From NCBI GenBank assembly GCA_018969015.1, contig JAGWZE010000001.1, positions 124,001-188,000 of the forward strand: a stretch of DNA of 64,000 nt. Reading direction: 5' to 3'. Below the pieces are notes generated by a model. The model ran no database searches. It saw nothing but the letters and a program-made list of their open reading frames with translations, and was not told where the DNA came from. Numbering within the stretch: position 1 is the stretch's first letter; each line of letters opens with the position of its first letter. The position numbers were made by a program, and so were the translations under genes. This document shows, piece by piece, positions 1 through 8,553 of this stretch. This DNA is from Alphaproteobacteria bacterium (GTDB taxonomy: Bacteria > Pseudomonadota > Alphaproteobacteria > Caulobacterales > Aquidulcibacteraceae).

Positions 1-1
1 C

Positions 2-1030
2 GTTCTGAACGACGACCTTCACGTGACGGTCGGCGGTCGCTGGACGAAGGACGAAAAGACCGGCCGCATGCGGACGATCAACGGCGTGAACTTCCCCGTC
101 GGCTCGCAAGGGCAAGTCGTGGGCGGCCTGCTGTCCCCGCCGCCGATGAACTCGTCTTGGGATCGTTTCGATCCGGTGGTGAACGTGGCCTACGACATTT
201 CCGACGACATCATGGTCTATGCCAAGTACTCGACGGGCTACAAATCCGGCGGCGCCAATTCGCGCTCGCTGCGGTACCAGCCCTTCAATCCCGAAACCGT
301 GGACATGACGGAAATCGGCGCGAAACTCGAGTTCTTCGACCGTCGCGCCCGCCTGAACGTCGCCGCCTATGACGGAAAGTACAAGGACATCCAACTCGAC
401 TTCCAGGCGCAATACGTCCAGACCGATCCGGTCACGGGCGCCCTGCTGACGACGCAGCGGACGACGATTGAAACGACCAATGCGCCGGGCGAGGGAAAGA
501 TCAACGGCTTCGAGGCCGATCTGACGTTCGCCGCGACCGACAATCTCACGCTTTCTGCAAGCTATGCGTACAACAAGGTCGACATCCCGGCTACGATCAA
601 CCCGTTCCGTCAGGCCAACGGCCAGTTCATCACGGTCCCGGTCCCGATTTATCAGGTTTACACGCCGGAAAACTCCGCCAGCATCGCGCTCGACTACGAA
701 CGTCCGTTCCGGAATGCGAAGATCGCGGTGCACCTCGATGGCAACTACGGCGATGGCTACTACGCCAACTACACGGACGTCGCCTATGATCCGGTGACGC
801 GGGCCGTCACCATCAAGCAGCCGAAAGGCGACAGCTCGTTCATCGTCAACGGTCGCATTTCGCTCGCCGACATCCCGGCGGGAGGCGGCAAGGCCACGCT
901 GTCGCTCTGGTCGCGCAATCTGCTCGACGAGGAACACGTGTTCGCCAAGTTCCTCGATCCGCGTTTTGGATACGGCGGCTTCTTCAACGAGCCGCGCACA
1001 GTCGGCGTGGAAGTCGCGGTGAAAATGTAA
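2..1030 (+). CDS. TonB-dependent receptor, C-terminal part (5' end outside window)
   Basis: The reading frame is open from the first bases of the window, so the start, signal peptide, TonB box and plug domain lie upstream. The visible 342 residues are the C-terminal half of an outer-membrane beta-barrel: alternating strands rich in Tyr, Phe and Asn, with typical receptor segments such as DDIMVYAKYSTGYKSGG and, near the end, LSLWSRNLLDEEHVFAKF. TonB-dependent receptors import scarce ligands across the outer membrane using ExbBD/TonB energy. The protein ends in VAVKM, not the usual terminal aromatic residue. A strong terminator follows the stop. The ligand cannot be read from sequence; proximity to phosphonate catabolic genes is suggestive only. 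Confidence 0.92.
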   Translation, partial: VLNDDLHVTVGGRWTKDEKTGRMRTINGVNFPVGSQGQVVGGLLSPPPMNSSWDRFDPVVNVAYDISDDIMVYAKYSTGYKSGGANSRSLRYQPFNPETVDMTEIGAKLEFFDRRARLNVAAYDGKYKDIQLDFQAQYVQTDPVTGALLTTQRTTIETTNAPGEGKINGFEADLTFAATDNLTLSASYAYNKVDIPATINPFRQANGQFITVPVPIYQVYTPENSASIALDYERPFRNAKIAVHLDGNYGDGYYANYTDVAYDPVTRAVTIKQPKGDSSFIVNGRISLADIPAGGGKATLSLWSRNLLDEEHVFAKFLDPRFGYGGFFNEPRTVGVEVAVKM

Positions 1031-1056
1031 TCGGTCAGCGGGGGAACGCTGTACAA

Positions 1057-1090
1057 CCGGCGGAGCTTTCGGGCTCCGCCGGTCTTTTTT
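1057..1090 (+). terminator. Rho-independent terminator of the TonB-dependent receptor gene
   Basis: A perfect 10-bp stem, CCGGCGGAGC (1057-1066) pairing with GCTCCGCCGG (1073-1082), has a 6-base loop and is followed by TCTTTTTT. It starts 27 bases after the receptor stop codon, so the phosphatase gene downstream is a separate transcription unit or depends on readthrough. Confidence 0.9.
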
Positions 1091-1119
1091 CGATCGAGAC
1101 CTTACGGGGAGCCCGCGAG

Positions 1120-2043
1120 ATGGCGATGTTCACGTTGCGCGCGACGACTGCGCTTGCCTTGGCGATCACGTTGATGGCGTGCGCCGCTCCGCTCCGCAGC
1201 GCCAACGAGCCCGTCGCCGCTACGCCGGCCGCCGGCATCCCTGCGGTCGCGCATCAGCGTATCCTGCCCCTTCAAGGGCAGAAAAACCTTCGCGACCTCG
1301 GCGGGTACGTGACCGCCGACGGCCGTTCGCGCGTGAAGTGGGGCGAAATCTATCGCTCCGGCGCCCTGTCGTCCCTTACGGATGACGACTATCGCGCGCT
1401 CATGCCGTTGGGGATCGCGTCGGTTGTCGATCTGCGCTCCACGGACGAACGCCGCAAGGAGCCGACGACGTGGCGCGCCGGCGCGGTCGACGCCTACGCG
1501 AAGGACTATGTATCCGACGGCGAGCGCAGCCTGTTCGCCGCGCTGATGGCGCCGGGCGCGACGCCGGAGATGGTCAAGGCCGCCATGGCCGGCTTCTACC
1601 GCCAAATGCCAGAGCAGTTCGCCGATCAGTACGCCGAAATTTTCCACCGGCTCGCCGGCCGCGACGAAGCCTTGTTGTTCCATTGCACCGCGGGGAAGGA
1701 TCGCACGGGGCTGGCCGCAGCTCTCGTTCTCATCGTGCTTGGCGTCCCGCGCGAAACCGTCCGCGCTGACTACGAGCTGACGGACCGCGCCGTCGACTTC
1801 ATGGCCCAATTCAAGGCGCAGCCGAACCCCGCACCCGAGACCGACTCCTACGCGTTCCTGCGTCGTCTGCCGCCCGAGATGGTCATGCCTCTGATGCGGG
1901 CCGATCCGGCCTATCTCGATGCTGCGCTGGCGCAGATCGAGCAGCAATACGGATCTGTCACCGCGTACGTAAAGAAGCGTCTCGGCGTGACGGACGCCGA
2001 AATCGCGGCGATGCGTGCACGCCTTCTCGAGCCTGTCGCCTGA
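1120..2043 (+). CDS. Exported tyrosine-phosphatase-fold lipoprotein (Y_phosphatase3 type)
   Basis: This 307-residue protein begins with a lipoprotein signal (lipobox LMAC, Cys21), so it should be anchored in a membrane facing the periplasm. The core has the cysteine-phosphatase P-loop HCTAGKDRTG with nucleophile Cys189 and Arg195, preceded by the family-typical NLRDLGGYVTADGR segment. Proteins of this class hydrolyse phosphoesters on phosphotyrosine or on small or lipid substrates. The gene abuts the convergent DUF5690 gene with no spacer (stop at 2043, opposing stop at 2044). Next to a phosphonate cassette it could release phosphate from organic esters in the periplasm, which is inference. 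Fold assignment is secure; substrate is unknown. Confidence 0.88.
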   Translation: MAMFTLRATTALALAITLMACAAPLRSANEPVAATPAAGIPAVAHQRILPLQGQKNLRDLGGYVTADGRSRVKWGEIYRSGALSSLTDDDYRALMPLGIASVVDLRSTDERRKEPTTWRAGAVDAYAKDYVSDGERSLFAALMAPGATPEMVKAAMAGFYRQMPEQFADQYAEIFHRLAGRDEALLFHCTAGKDRTGLAAALVLIVLGVPRETVRADYELTDRAVDFMAQFKAQPNPAPETDSYAFLRRLPPEMVMPLMRADPAYLDAALAQIEQQYGSVTAYVKKRLGVTDAEIAAMRARLLEPVA

Positions 2044-3312
2044 TCACGACGCCTTCAGCTTGACGCGGAAGTAGAGAGCCGAGGCCACCACGAGTACGAC
2101 ACTGACGACGGACGTCGCGTAGGCGCCGCCGACGAAGAACGCGAGCCAATCCAGGCTCGGCGCAGCGAAGTTCTTGTAGAGCATCAACGCAACGGAGCCC
2201 ACATAGCCGGCCGCATCGGCGAGATAGATCAGGAACCCCGCCGTACCAATCCGATGTGACGCGGCGAGCAGCCGTTCGAACAGCACGACGTTGTACGGGG
2301 TGTAGCAGACATAGAGACCGGCCCCGATGGCGACCATCCATGAGACGCCATCGATCCAGTGGAGCTGGAAGGCCAGCGTCGCGGCTCCAATCGTCAATGC
2401 GCCAAGCGCCATGAGCGCGTGCGTCACGAAGAAGGCGACGCGATTGGACCGGATCGCCATCATCGCCGCCAGAGCGACGAGGGCGACCGCGGCGACCGGC
2501 GCTTCACTCAGCGCGAAGATCGCGGCGTCTCCGCCGTGGCCCAGAGAGCGCCACAACTCTGCAGCGAAGTTGTCGCGGAAATCGCGCGCGACGGTGAAAA
2601 GCACGTAGGCGCCAATCAGGAGCGCAAGTCCGGCGCCGAACTGCGCGACGAAGTCACGACGCGCGGACGCGTCCATTGGCGCGCGGCGCATGCGGGCCTC
2701 TTCGTCCTCTCTTGTCGGCGGCGGCAACACCGAAAGACCCCAGACCGACACAGCGAGGACCGGGAAGAAAAGCGCCCCCGTCACCGCGGGCATCCAATAC
2801 TCCGGGACCCCCAAATCCACCATCGTCCAGGTCCCGATGCCCTTCACGACACCGGACGAAAGAATGAAGCTCGCGCAAAGAACGGCGCCGAGAACCTCGG
2901 TGACGCGACGACCTTCGAGATACGAGAACACGAGCCCCCAGATCAGGCCGAGCGGCAACCCGTTCGCGAACATCGCCGCCACCTTCAGTCCCGGCGGCGC
3001 AATCGCGAAGACGATCAGCGCCAGCCAGGCTGCGCCAATGAGCGCGAGAATCGCGGCGGCGCGCCCCTTTCGCCCAAGCTCCGATATGACCTTCACGCCA
3101 ATCGCTTTCGAGAGCGCGTAGCCGATCACCTGTGCAATCACGAGCGCGATCTTAAAATCGAGCGCCGCCGTCCACCCTTCCGGCGCATCGAACGTCGCCG
3201 CCGTGAAGGGTTTGCGGAATGCGTACATCGCGAAGTATGCGGAGAACGATGCGAGACCGCCCACGAGAATGACGAACGCCGTTTCCCAGCCCTCGGACCT
3301 GTCGCGCGCCAT
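2044..3312 (-). CDS. DUF5690-family (MFS-like) membrane transporter
   Basis: A 422-residue polytopic membrane protein with about 12 hydrophobic helices. The opening YFAMYAFRKPFTAATFD resembles organophosphate/sugar-phosphate antiporters of the MFS and is the signature I associate with DUF5690. It diverges from the dioxygenase-fusion gene across about 180 bases and converges on the phosphatase. No ABC-type phosphonate importer (PhnCDE or PhnSTUV) is visible in the window, so this protein is the best candidate for moving the phosphonate, or a breakdown product, across the inner membrane. Transporter fold is clear; substrate is inferred from neighbours. Confidence 0.8.
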   Translation of the reverse strand: MARDRSEGWETAFVILVGGLASFSAYFAMYAFRKPFTAATFDAPEGWTAALDFKIALVIAQVIGYALSKAIGVKVISELGRKGRAAAILALIGAAWLALIVFAIAPPGLKVAAMFANGLPLGLIWGLVFSYLEGRRVTEVLGAVLCASFILSSGVVKGIGTWTMVDLGVPEYWMPAVTGALFFPVLAVSVWGLSVLPPPTREDEEARMRRAPMDASARRDFVAQFGAGLALLIGAYVLFTVARDFRDNFAAELWRSLGHGGDAAIFALSEAPVAAVALVALAAMMAIRSNRVAFFVTHALMALGALTIGAATLAFQLHWIDGVSWMVAIGAGLYVCYTPYNVVLFERLLAASHRIGTAGFLIYLADAAGYVGSVALMLYKNFAAPSLDWLAFFVGGAYATSVVSVVLVVASALYFRVKLKAS

Positions 3313-3489
3313 CGTCTTGTTCCCCGCCGATCAGCCCTCACCACAAAGGCCAGAAACAGCGACAGTTCGATGACGGCGCGCCGCGTGGCGTCCCATTTTC
3401 GGCGCTCGCGATCGCGGTTCCATGGTGAAGTTCGAAGGCGGATCGTGCTAAACGCGACCCGCATCACGGCGAGCACGGGTATTCGCGAA
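3313..3489. promoter_or_regulatory. Divergent promoter region of transporter and phosphonate cassette
   Basis: The stretch separates the start codons of two divergent genes and must hold both promoters. I see no convincing -35/-10 pair or operator palindrome. An AAGG at 3435-3438 sits 6 bases before an in-frame GTG at 3445, so the rightward gene might start there instead of at the ATG at 3490. Confidence 0.4.
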
Positions 3490-5142
3490 ATGAGCCTTGG
3501 ATCGGCCAAAGCCAACGCCGCGCGCGCCGGTGTCGCGGACGTCGCACTGAATGCCCAGGACATCCTCGTGACGTTCACGGACGGGACCTTCGCGACCGTC
3601 CCCGCCGACCGACTGCTTGACAACGCACCCGATCGCTTCGACGCGGAAACCGGACAGCGCCGGGGCGCCGCGGTGACCGCCGCCGAATGCGCATTGGATG
3701 AGATCGAGATCACGGACGACGGTGTGAATTTCCGCCGGCAGGCGCTGAGGCTATCCTTCGCCGAGCTCCGTGAGATTGCCCGGCCCAACGCTGTGGACTT
3801 TTCCCGGCGTCGTCGATCATGGCGGTCGCCCAACGAGATCGGCCGACATGACGCGCGCGGATTCATCGACAACCTCGAAATCCAGAGAATCGCTTTGGCC
3901 GACTTCGTGCGCGACGGTGCATGCGTCCTGGAGGGACTCCCGGAGACGACGTCCGTCGATGAGGTCGTGGGCGCGTTCGGCCCGGTTCGCGAGACGAACT
4001 ACGGGCGTGTATTCGACGTGAAAGCCATCGCCGATCCCGACAATCTCGCGTCCACCGCATTGCCTTTGGCGCCGCACACCGACAATCCTTATCGCGCCTC
4101 GCCGCCGGACATTCAGATTCTCGTTTGCCGGTCGGCTGCCGAGAGCGGCGGCGAAACGATTCTTGTCGATGGGCTGGCGGCGGCCCAGCACTTGCGGGCG
4201 CACCACCCGACCCACTTCGACGTGCTGGCCCGGGTGCTGGTTCGGTTTCACTGGGGTGACGGCCACCATGGCCTTGCGGCCCGCGCTCCCGTCATCGCTT
4301 GCGCTGCGAATGGCGAAATCGAGCGGATTCGCGTGAACGATCGGGCTCTCCGTGACGTCATTGCGACCCCGCCAGACGAACGTGCATGGCGCGCCGCGTC
4401 CCTCGCATTCCAGGACGTGCTGCAATCCCATGACGTGATGGTTCGGCTGACGCTCCGGCCGGGCGACGTCCTGATGCTCGACAATCGGACGATCCTGCAT
4501 GGCCGTACAGGATTTGCAGACGCATCGCGCTGGCTTCAGGGCTGCTATGCCGATATCGACGGCCTCTTCAGCACGCTGGATCGCCTCGAGACCAAAGAAG
4601 CAGCGCGCCGGGTCGACGAATCTCTGGCGCTTCTTGCAGGACCGGCCGGCGACCAGACCTATGGCGAGAGCCTCAGTCTGCGCGCCCATTCCCTGCAGGC
4701 GGCGCATCTGGCCTGCGAGGACGGTTGCCCCGAACTCCTCATCGCCGCTGCCCTGCTGCACGATATCGGGTGGGCGGCCGATTCCCGCACCCATGAAGCT
4801 TCCGGCGCCGCCTTCGTTGCGCAGCGCTTCGGCGCTGCCGTTGCGGCGCCGATCGCCCTTCACGTTGCCGCCAAGCGCTATCTGACCGGCGTCGACCCGC
4901 GCTATCTTGAGACCTTGTCGCACGCCTCGCGCGAGACCCTCGCCATGCAGGGAGGCCCGATGGATCCGGCCATGTGCGCCGAGTTTCTGCGCTTGCCGGG
5001 CGCGCCCTTGGCGCTTCGACTGCGCGGCTTCGACGATGCAGCAAAGAATCCGGACGCCGAAGTGGCGCCGCTCTTGGCCTACCGGCCGCTCCTGACGCGT
5101 CTGGCGCGCGCAGCCCTTTCTTCCGAGGAGATCACAACGTGA
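3490..5142 (+). CDS. Fused phosphonate dioxygenase and HD-domain oxygenase (TmpA-TmpB / PhnY-PhnZ-like)
   Basis: The 550-residue protein has three parts. Residues 15-98 resemble the DUF971 domain of gamma-butyrobetaine hydroxylase. Residues 125-365 are a TauD-type 2-oxoglutarate/Fe(II) dioxygenase with HTD (196-198), distal His337 and Arg347. Residues 385-550 are an HD-fold mixed-valent di-iron oxygenase like PhnZ/TmpB: Y391, E393, H400, H424-D425, H435, H458, K462 and D515 fit the PhnZ ligand pattern as I remember it. In known two-protein systems the first enzyme hydroxylates the alpha carbon of (trimethyl)aminoethylphosphonate and the second cleaves C-P, giving glycine (betaine) and phosphate. 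Here both steps sit on one chain. The cysteines expected in the DUF971 zinc site are absent. Start could be GTG 3445. The stop overlaps the next start (GTGA). Confidence 0.85.
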   Translation: MSLGSAKANAARAGVADVALNAQDILVTFTDGTFATVPADRLLDNAPDRFDAETGQRRGAAVTAAECALDEIEITDDGVNFRRQALRLSFAELREIARPNAVDFSRRRRSWRSPNEIGRHDARGFIDNLEIQRIALADFVRDGACVLEGLPETTSVDEVVGAFGPVRETNYGRVFDVKAIADPDNLASTALPLAPHTDNPYRASPPDIQILVCRSAAESGGETILVDGLAAAQHLRAHHPTHFDVLARVLVRFHWGDGHHGLAARAPVIACAANGEIERIRVNDRALRDVIATPPDERAWRAASLAFQDVLQSHDVMVRLTLRPGDVLMLDNRTILHGRTGFADASRWLQGCYADIDGLFSTLDRLETKEAARRVDESLALLAGPAGDQTYGESLSLRAHSLQAAHLACEDGCPELLIAAALLHDIGWAADSRTHEASGAAFVAQRFGAAVAAPIALHVAAKRYLTGVDPRYLETLSHASRETLAMQGGPMDPAMCAEFLRLPGAPLALRLRGFDDAAKNPDAEVAPLLAYRPLLTRLARAALSSEEITT

Positions 5143-6269
5143 CGTACGACGTCGCAATCGTAGGGGCCGGGATCGTCGGTCTCGCGCATGCTGTGGCGGC
5201 CGTGCGCCGCGGGCTCTCCGTCATCGTCGTCGACCGGGACGCGCGCCCGATCGGCGCCTCGATCCGAAACTTCGGTTTCATCACCGTCACCGGACAGCGT
5301 CGAGGTGAGACCTGGCGGCGGGCCATGAGGTCTGCGGCCGTATGGGCAGAAATCGCGCCGCGGGCTGGCATAGCGATCGAGCAGCGCGGTCTCTATGTCC
5401 TCGCCCGCCGCGAGGAAGGCATCCCGATCCTCGAGGCGTTCGCCAAGACCGAAATGGGAGAAGCCTGCACCCTGCTGTCCGCGACCGAGGCTCACGCGCG
5501 CATCGGCGACGTGCAGCCCGAGGCGCTGAGCGCAGCGATGTTCAGCCCTCATGAGTTGCGCGTCGAGAGCCGTGACGCGATCCCGAAGCTCGTTGGGTGG
5601 CTGGCCGACATCGGCGTGTCGTTTCGTTTCAGCTGCGCTGCACGCGCCGTTACGCCGTCCGGTGTTTCAACCTCACGCGGCGACGTTAACGCCGAGACCG
5701 TGATCGTGTGCAGCGGCGACGATCTTGCGACGCTCTATCCCGAGAATTACGAGCGCTTCGGCGTCACGCGCTGCATTCTGCAGATGCTGCGCCTGGAGAG
5801 CCCGGGCTTTACGTTGCCAGCCCCGTTGATGACGGATCTGAGCCTCGTTCGATACAGAGGCTATGCCGATCTGCCGGAGAGCGCCCAACTGCGCTCAATA
5901 CTTCAGCGGGAACAGGCGGAGTATCTGGAGCATGGCGTCCACCTGATCATCGTCCAGAGCGGCGATGGCTCGCTCGTCGTTGGCGACAGCCACCACTATG
6001 CCGATGCGCCGGCGCCGTTTGCCGACAGCAGCGTCGAGTCGCTCATCCTGGCCGAAGCCCGCGCGACACTCGGAACCGCGCCTGCGGTTCGCGAGCGCTG
6101 GACGGGCACCTATGCGAGCGCGGCAGAAGACATGTTCCGCGCGTCGCCCGATATTCGAACGCGGCACGTGGTCGTCACGAGCGGCACGGGCGCGTCGACG
6201 GCCTTTGGCATCGCGGAAGAAACCTTCGCCGACCTTTTCGGCCCAGCCCCTGACAGGACATTGCCATGA
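5139..6269 (+). CDS. FAD-dependent oxidoreductase, phosphonate-associated (TIGR03364-like)
   Basis: The 376-residue protein starts with a dinucleotide-binding fold (DVAIVGAGIVGLAHA, GxGxxG at residues 9-14) and has the D-amino-acid-oxidase fold, including an IRNFGFITVTGQ segment and a C-terminal TSGTGASTAFGIAEE flavin loop. The family is known from its genomic association with phosphonatase-like hydrolases. From memory, members oxidise N-methylated 2-aminoethylphosphonate to phosphonoacetaldehyde. That would feed the PhnX encoded next door. The GTG start at 5139 shares bases with the previous stop and is preceded by GAGGAG. The 3' end overlaps phnX by 4 bases, so all three proteins are translationally coupled. 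Family is clear; exact amine is inferred. Confidence 0.87.
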   Translation: MTYDVAIVGAGIVGLAHAVAAVRRGLSVIVVDRDARPIGASIRNFGFITVTGQRRGETWRRAMRSAAVWAEIAPRAGIAIEQRGLYVLARREEGIPILEAFAKTEMGEACTLLSATEAHARIGDVQPEALSAAMFSPHELRVESRDAIPKLVGWLADIGVSFRFSCAARAVTPSGVSTSRGDVNAETVIVCSGDDLATLYPENYERFGVTRCILQMLRLESPGFTLPAPLMTDLSLVRYRGYADLPESAQLRSILQREQAEYLEHGVHLIIVQSGDGSLVVGDSHHYADAPAPFADSSVESLILAEARATLGTAPAVRERWTGTYASAAEDMFRASPDIRTRHVVVTSGTGASTAFGIAEETFADLFGPAPDRTLP

Positions 6270-7045
6270 GACTCCCCGCCATCATCTTCGATTGGGCCGG
6301 AACGATGGTGGATTTTGGCTCCGTGGCGCCCGTGATCGCCATGCGCCAAGCCTTCGCCGCGGAAGGCGTCGAAATCACCGAAGCCGATGTGCGCGCCGGC
6401 ATGGGGCTCGCCAAACGCGATCACGTCGTTTCCATCCTTGCCCTGCCGACCGTATCCGCAGCCTGGAGCGCCGCGCATAGAGGCCCGGCGACGGCGGAAG
6501 CCGTGGATCGAATCTTCGCCGCGATTGGCCCTTTGATGGCGCAGGCCGGAGCAGCGCGGGCGGACCTCATTCCCGGCGCAGCCGACGCCTGTTCGGTGCT
6601 GCGCCGCGCCGGCGTCCGTATCGGATCGACCACAGGCTACACGCGCGCGATGATGACGCCGATCCTGGAGCGCGCCGCAGCGCAAGGCTACGAGCCCGAC
6701 GTCGTGCTGTGCGCCGGAGAAGCCCCACAAGGACGTCCTGCCCCATTCATGATCTGGCGCGTTCTCGAAGCGCTGGGCGCTTGGCCCGCATCCGCCGTCG
6801 TGAAAGTCGACGATGCGCCCGTGGGGATCATTGAAGGAAAGAACGCCGGCTGTTTCACGATCGGCGTCGCGGCAAGCGGCAACGCCGTAGGGCTGGATCT
6901 CGCCGCTTACCTGGCGCTCTCCCACAGCGACCGAATGGCGCGGGTAGCAGCCGCGCGCTCAGAACTGCTCGCCGCCGGCGCAGACGTCGTCATCGACTCG
7001 GTCGCCGATCTAATGGAAGCCTTGCGAAGCAGAGCTTTGATCTGA
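6266..7045 (+). CDS. phnX: Phosphonoacetaldehyde hydrolase (phosphonatase)
   Basis: This HAD-superfamily enzyme (259 residues) cleaves phosphonoacetaldehyde to acetaldehyde and phosphate. Visible features are the nucleophile loop FDWAGTMVDFGS with Asp9 and Ala11 (phosphonatases have DxA where most HADs have DxD). Lys50 in GMGLAKRDH is the predicted Schiff-base lysine of the cap, and VKVDDAPVGIIEGKNAG is the C-terminal acidic motif. Length is normal for PhnX. The ATG overlaps the stop of the FAD enzyme (ATGA), so the enzyme that makes its substrate is probably co-translated. No terminator is obvious in the 263 bases before the convergent hipA, and I see no gene there. Confidence 0.93.
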   Translation: MRLPAIIFDWAGTMVDFGSVAPVIAMRQAFAAEGVEITEADVRAGMGLAKRDHVVSILALPTVSAAWSAAHRGPATAEAVDRIFAAIGPLMAQAGAARADLIPGAADACSVLRRAGVRIGSTTGYTRAMMTPILERAAAQGYEPDVVLCAGEAPQGRPAPFMIWRVLEALGAWPASAVVKVDDAPVGIIEGKNAGCFTIGVAASGNAVGLDLAAYLALSHSDRMARVAAARSELLAAGADVVIDSVADLMEALRSRALI

Positions 7046-7308
7046 CGCGAATTCCGAGCGGCATCATGGCGAAGCGCGCGAAATGGGTCGGGGGCCACAG
7101 CCACCTCTGTTTCCCCGGGTCAGCGCGCACGGGTTTCGTGCGCTCGTCTCGAGCCGGTGGGCCGAGCTTCCATGCCTTCCTCGCGGTCGGGCTCGACTTC
7201 TAGGACAACGCGTCGCGACGATGGCTAGTGAGCAACTGGGGCGTTCGGAGAAAGGCCGCCATTCGCGTATTCCGTGGCATTCGGCACGCATTGGCGTCTC
7301 ATGCGCCG

Positions 7309-8553
7309 TTATCGCATCCTCACCGCACGCGCCGCGACCAAAGTGGAAAACCGCTTTAGCTCCGCTTCCGACAGTCCTGACGTGACGATCTTTCCAGGAC
7401 CGCGCAACGCTTGCTCCGCCGCTGCAGCCGCCAACTCCTTCACCCGCCGGCGCACGAACGGCGCAGCAAGCCCAGCGTCGCCAGCAAACTTCGCCCAAGT
7501 CGTGTCGTCGACCTCCTCGAGCGTCGCGCTTTTCCCGATCTTCATCGAAAGCTTCGGCGAAAGCTCCGGATACGCCACGGTCGACAGCAGGTCATAGAGC
7601 GGCGCGAGCGTCGCCCCGTCAGGCCCGTAGAGGAGGCTGTAGTTTTTCCCGTGCGCGTCGGCGTTGCCGACGATCAGGTTGAAGATCGCGGCGTCGAGAA
7701 GCTTCAGGACTTCGACGGCCGGGCGTGTCGCGACACGGCGCAACAGCTCGAAGCTCGTCTTGAACGTCGGCCCGCCCTCGGCGGCGTATTTGTTCTCGGG
7801 CGGAATGCCGAGCGCCTGGCAGAAGTCTTCCTGATGCAAACGCGTGACGCGGCCCGCTGCGTCGCGCGCGCGATCATACCGCGTCACAAGGAGGAAATGC
7901 CGATCGGCAACCACGCGTGCTTCGGCAGGCGCGGCGACGAGCCCGAGTTCCGCAGCGAGCGCCATCGCGAACGCCTCGTTCTCCGTCGTTCCGGGGAAAC
8001 GCTCGATCGGCGGCTTCAGGATATGCGTCGTCGGTTGCCCCGGCGCCGGCAGCGCAATGGCGCCATCGACGAGCACGACGGGGATCTTGTTCTGCGCGCC
8101 GGCAAGCGACAGGCGCAGGCCCTCCCGCCCTGCCAGAAAGGGGCGCTTCGGCAGTTCGTCGAGCAGAGCGACGAGTGCGTTTTCGCCGAGCGGCTCCGGC
8201 GGGGCATTGCCCCCGGCCGTGGGCGGTTGCTCGCCTTCGGGCCAGAGCGTCAGGGCGCCCGCGACGTCGCCGCCCAGCGCGCGCAGCAGCGCGAAGTCAT
8301 TTCCCTTCGATAAGCCCAGCGCGCGCGCCACCGCCTCGCGCGGCGCCTCCTCGGGAAGAAGGCCTGCGAAGAACGGACGGCAGGCGCGGCGATTCAACGT
8401 CTCCGCCCTCTTGGGAAGCGAGGCCGAGAGTGGGGCCGCGCTGGCGTCCGCCAGCCACGCGGGATCGTAGGCAAAGCTCACGTCGCCATGCTCGTCGAGG
8501 CGCAGCGCGCCGACGATCTTGTCCTCCCACCAGACCGAGAGCGCCGCCTTCAT
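7309..8553 (-). CDS. HipA-family toxin kinase, module 1
   Basis: The 414-residue protein has the HipA layout: N-terminal subdomain 1 (to about residue 110), then a Ser/Thr-kinase-like core with the glycine-rich SLAGAQNK (149-156), the catalytic loop NADAHGKN (297-304) and the metal-binding Asp321 in YDLLS. HipA kinases phosphorylate glutamyl- or other aminoacyl-tRNA synthetases and cause growth arrest or persistence. All catalytic residues I can identify are intact. Its ATG overlaps the antitoxin stop by 4 bases, the usual coupled order antitoxin then toxin. Upstream lies a set of palindromes that should be the antitoxin operators. Confidence 0.92.
   Translation of the reverse strand: MKAALSVWWEDKIVGALRLDEHGDVSFAYDPAWLADASAAPLSASLPKRAETLNRRACRPFFAGLLPEEAPREAVARALGLSKGNDFALLRALGGDVAGALTLWPEGEQPPTAGGNAPPEPLGENALVALLDELPKRPFLAGREGLRLSLAGAQNKIPVVLVDGAIALPAPGQPTTHILKPPIERFPGTTENEAFAMALAAELGLVAAPAEARVVADRHFLLVTRYDRARDAAGRVTRLHQEDFCQALGIPPENKYAAEGGPTFKTSFELLRRVATRPAVEVLKLLDAAIFNLIVGNADAHGKNYSLLYGPDGATLAPLYDLLSTVAYPELSPKLSMKIGKSATLEEVDDTTWAKFAGDAGLAAPFVRRRVKELAAAAAEQALRGPGKIVTSGLSEAELKRFSTLVAARAVRMR

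Noticed and set aside
2359-3444. The long rightward open frame continuing upstream of the phosphonate fusion enzyme
   Set aside because: It is antisense to the clearly coding DUF5690 transporter, is full of Arg/His with no fold, and the recognisable DUF971 domain only begins after 3490.
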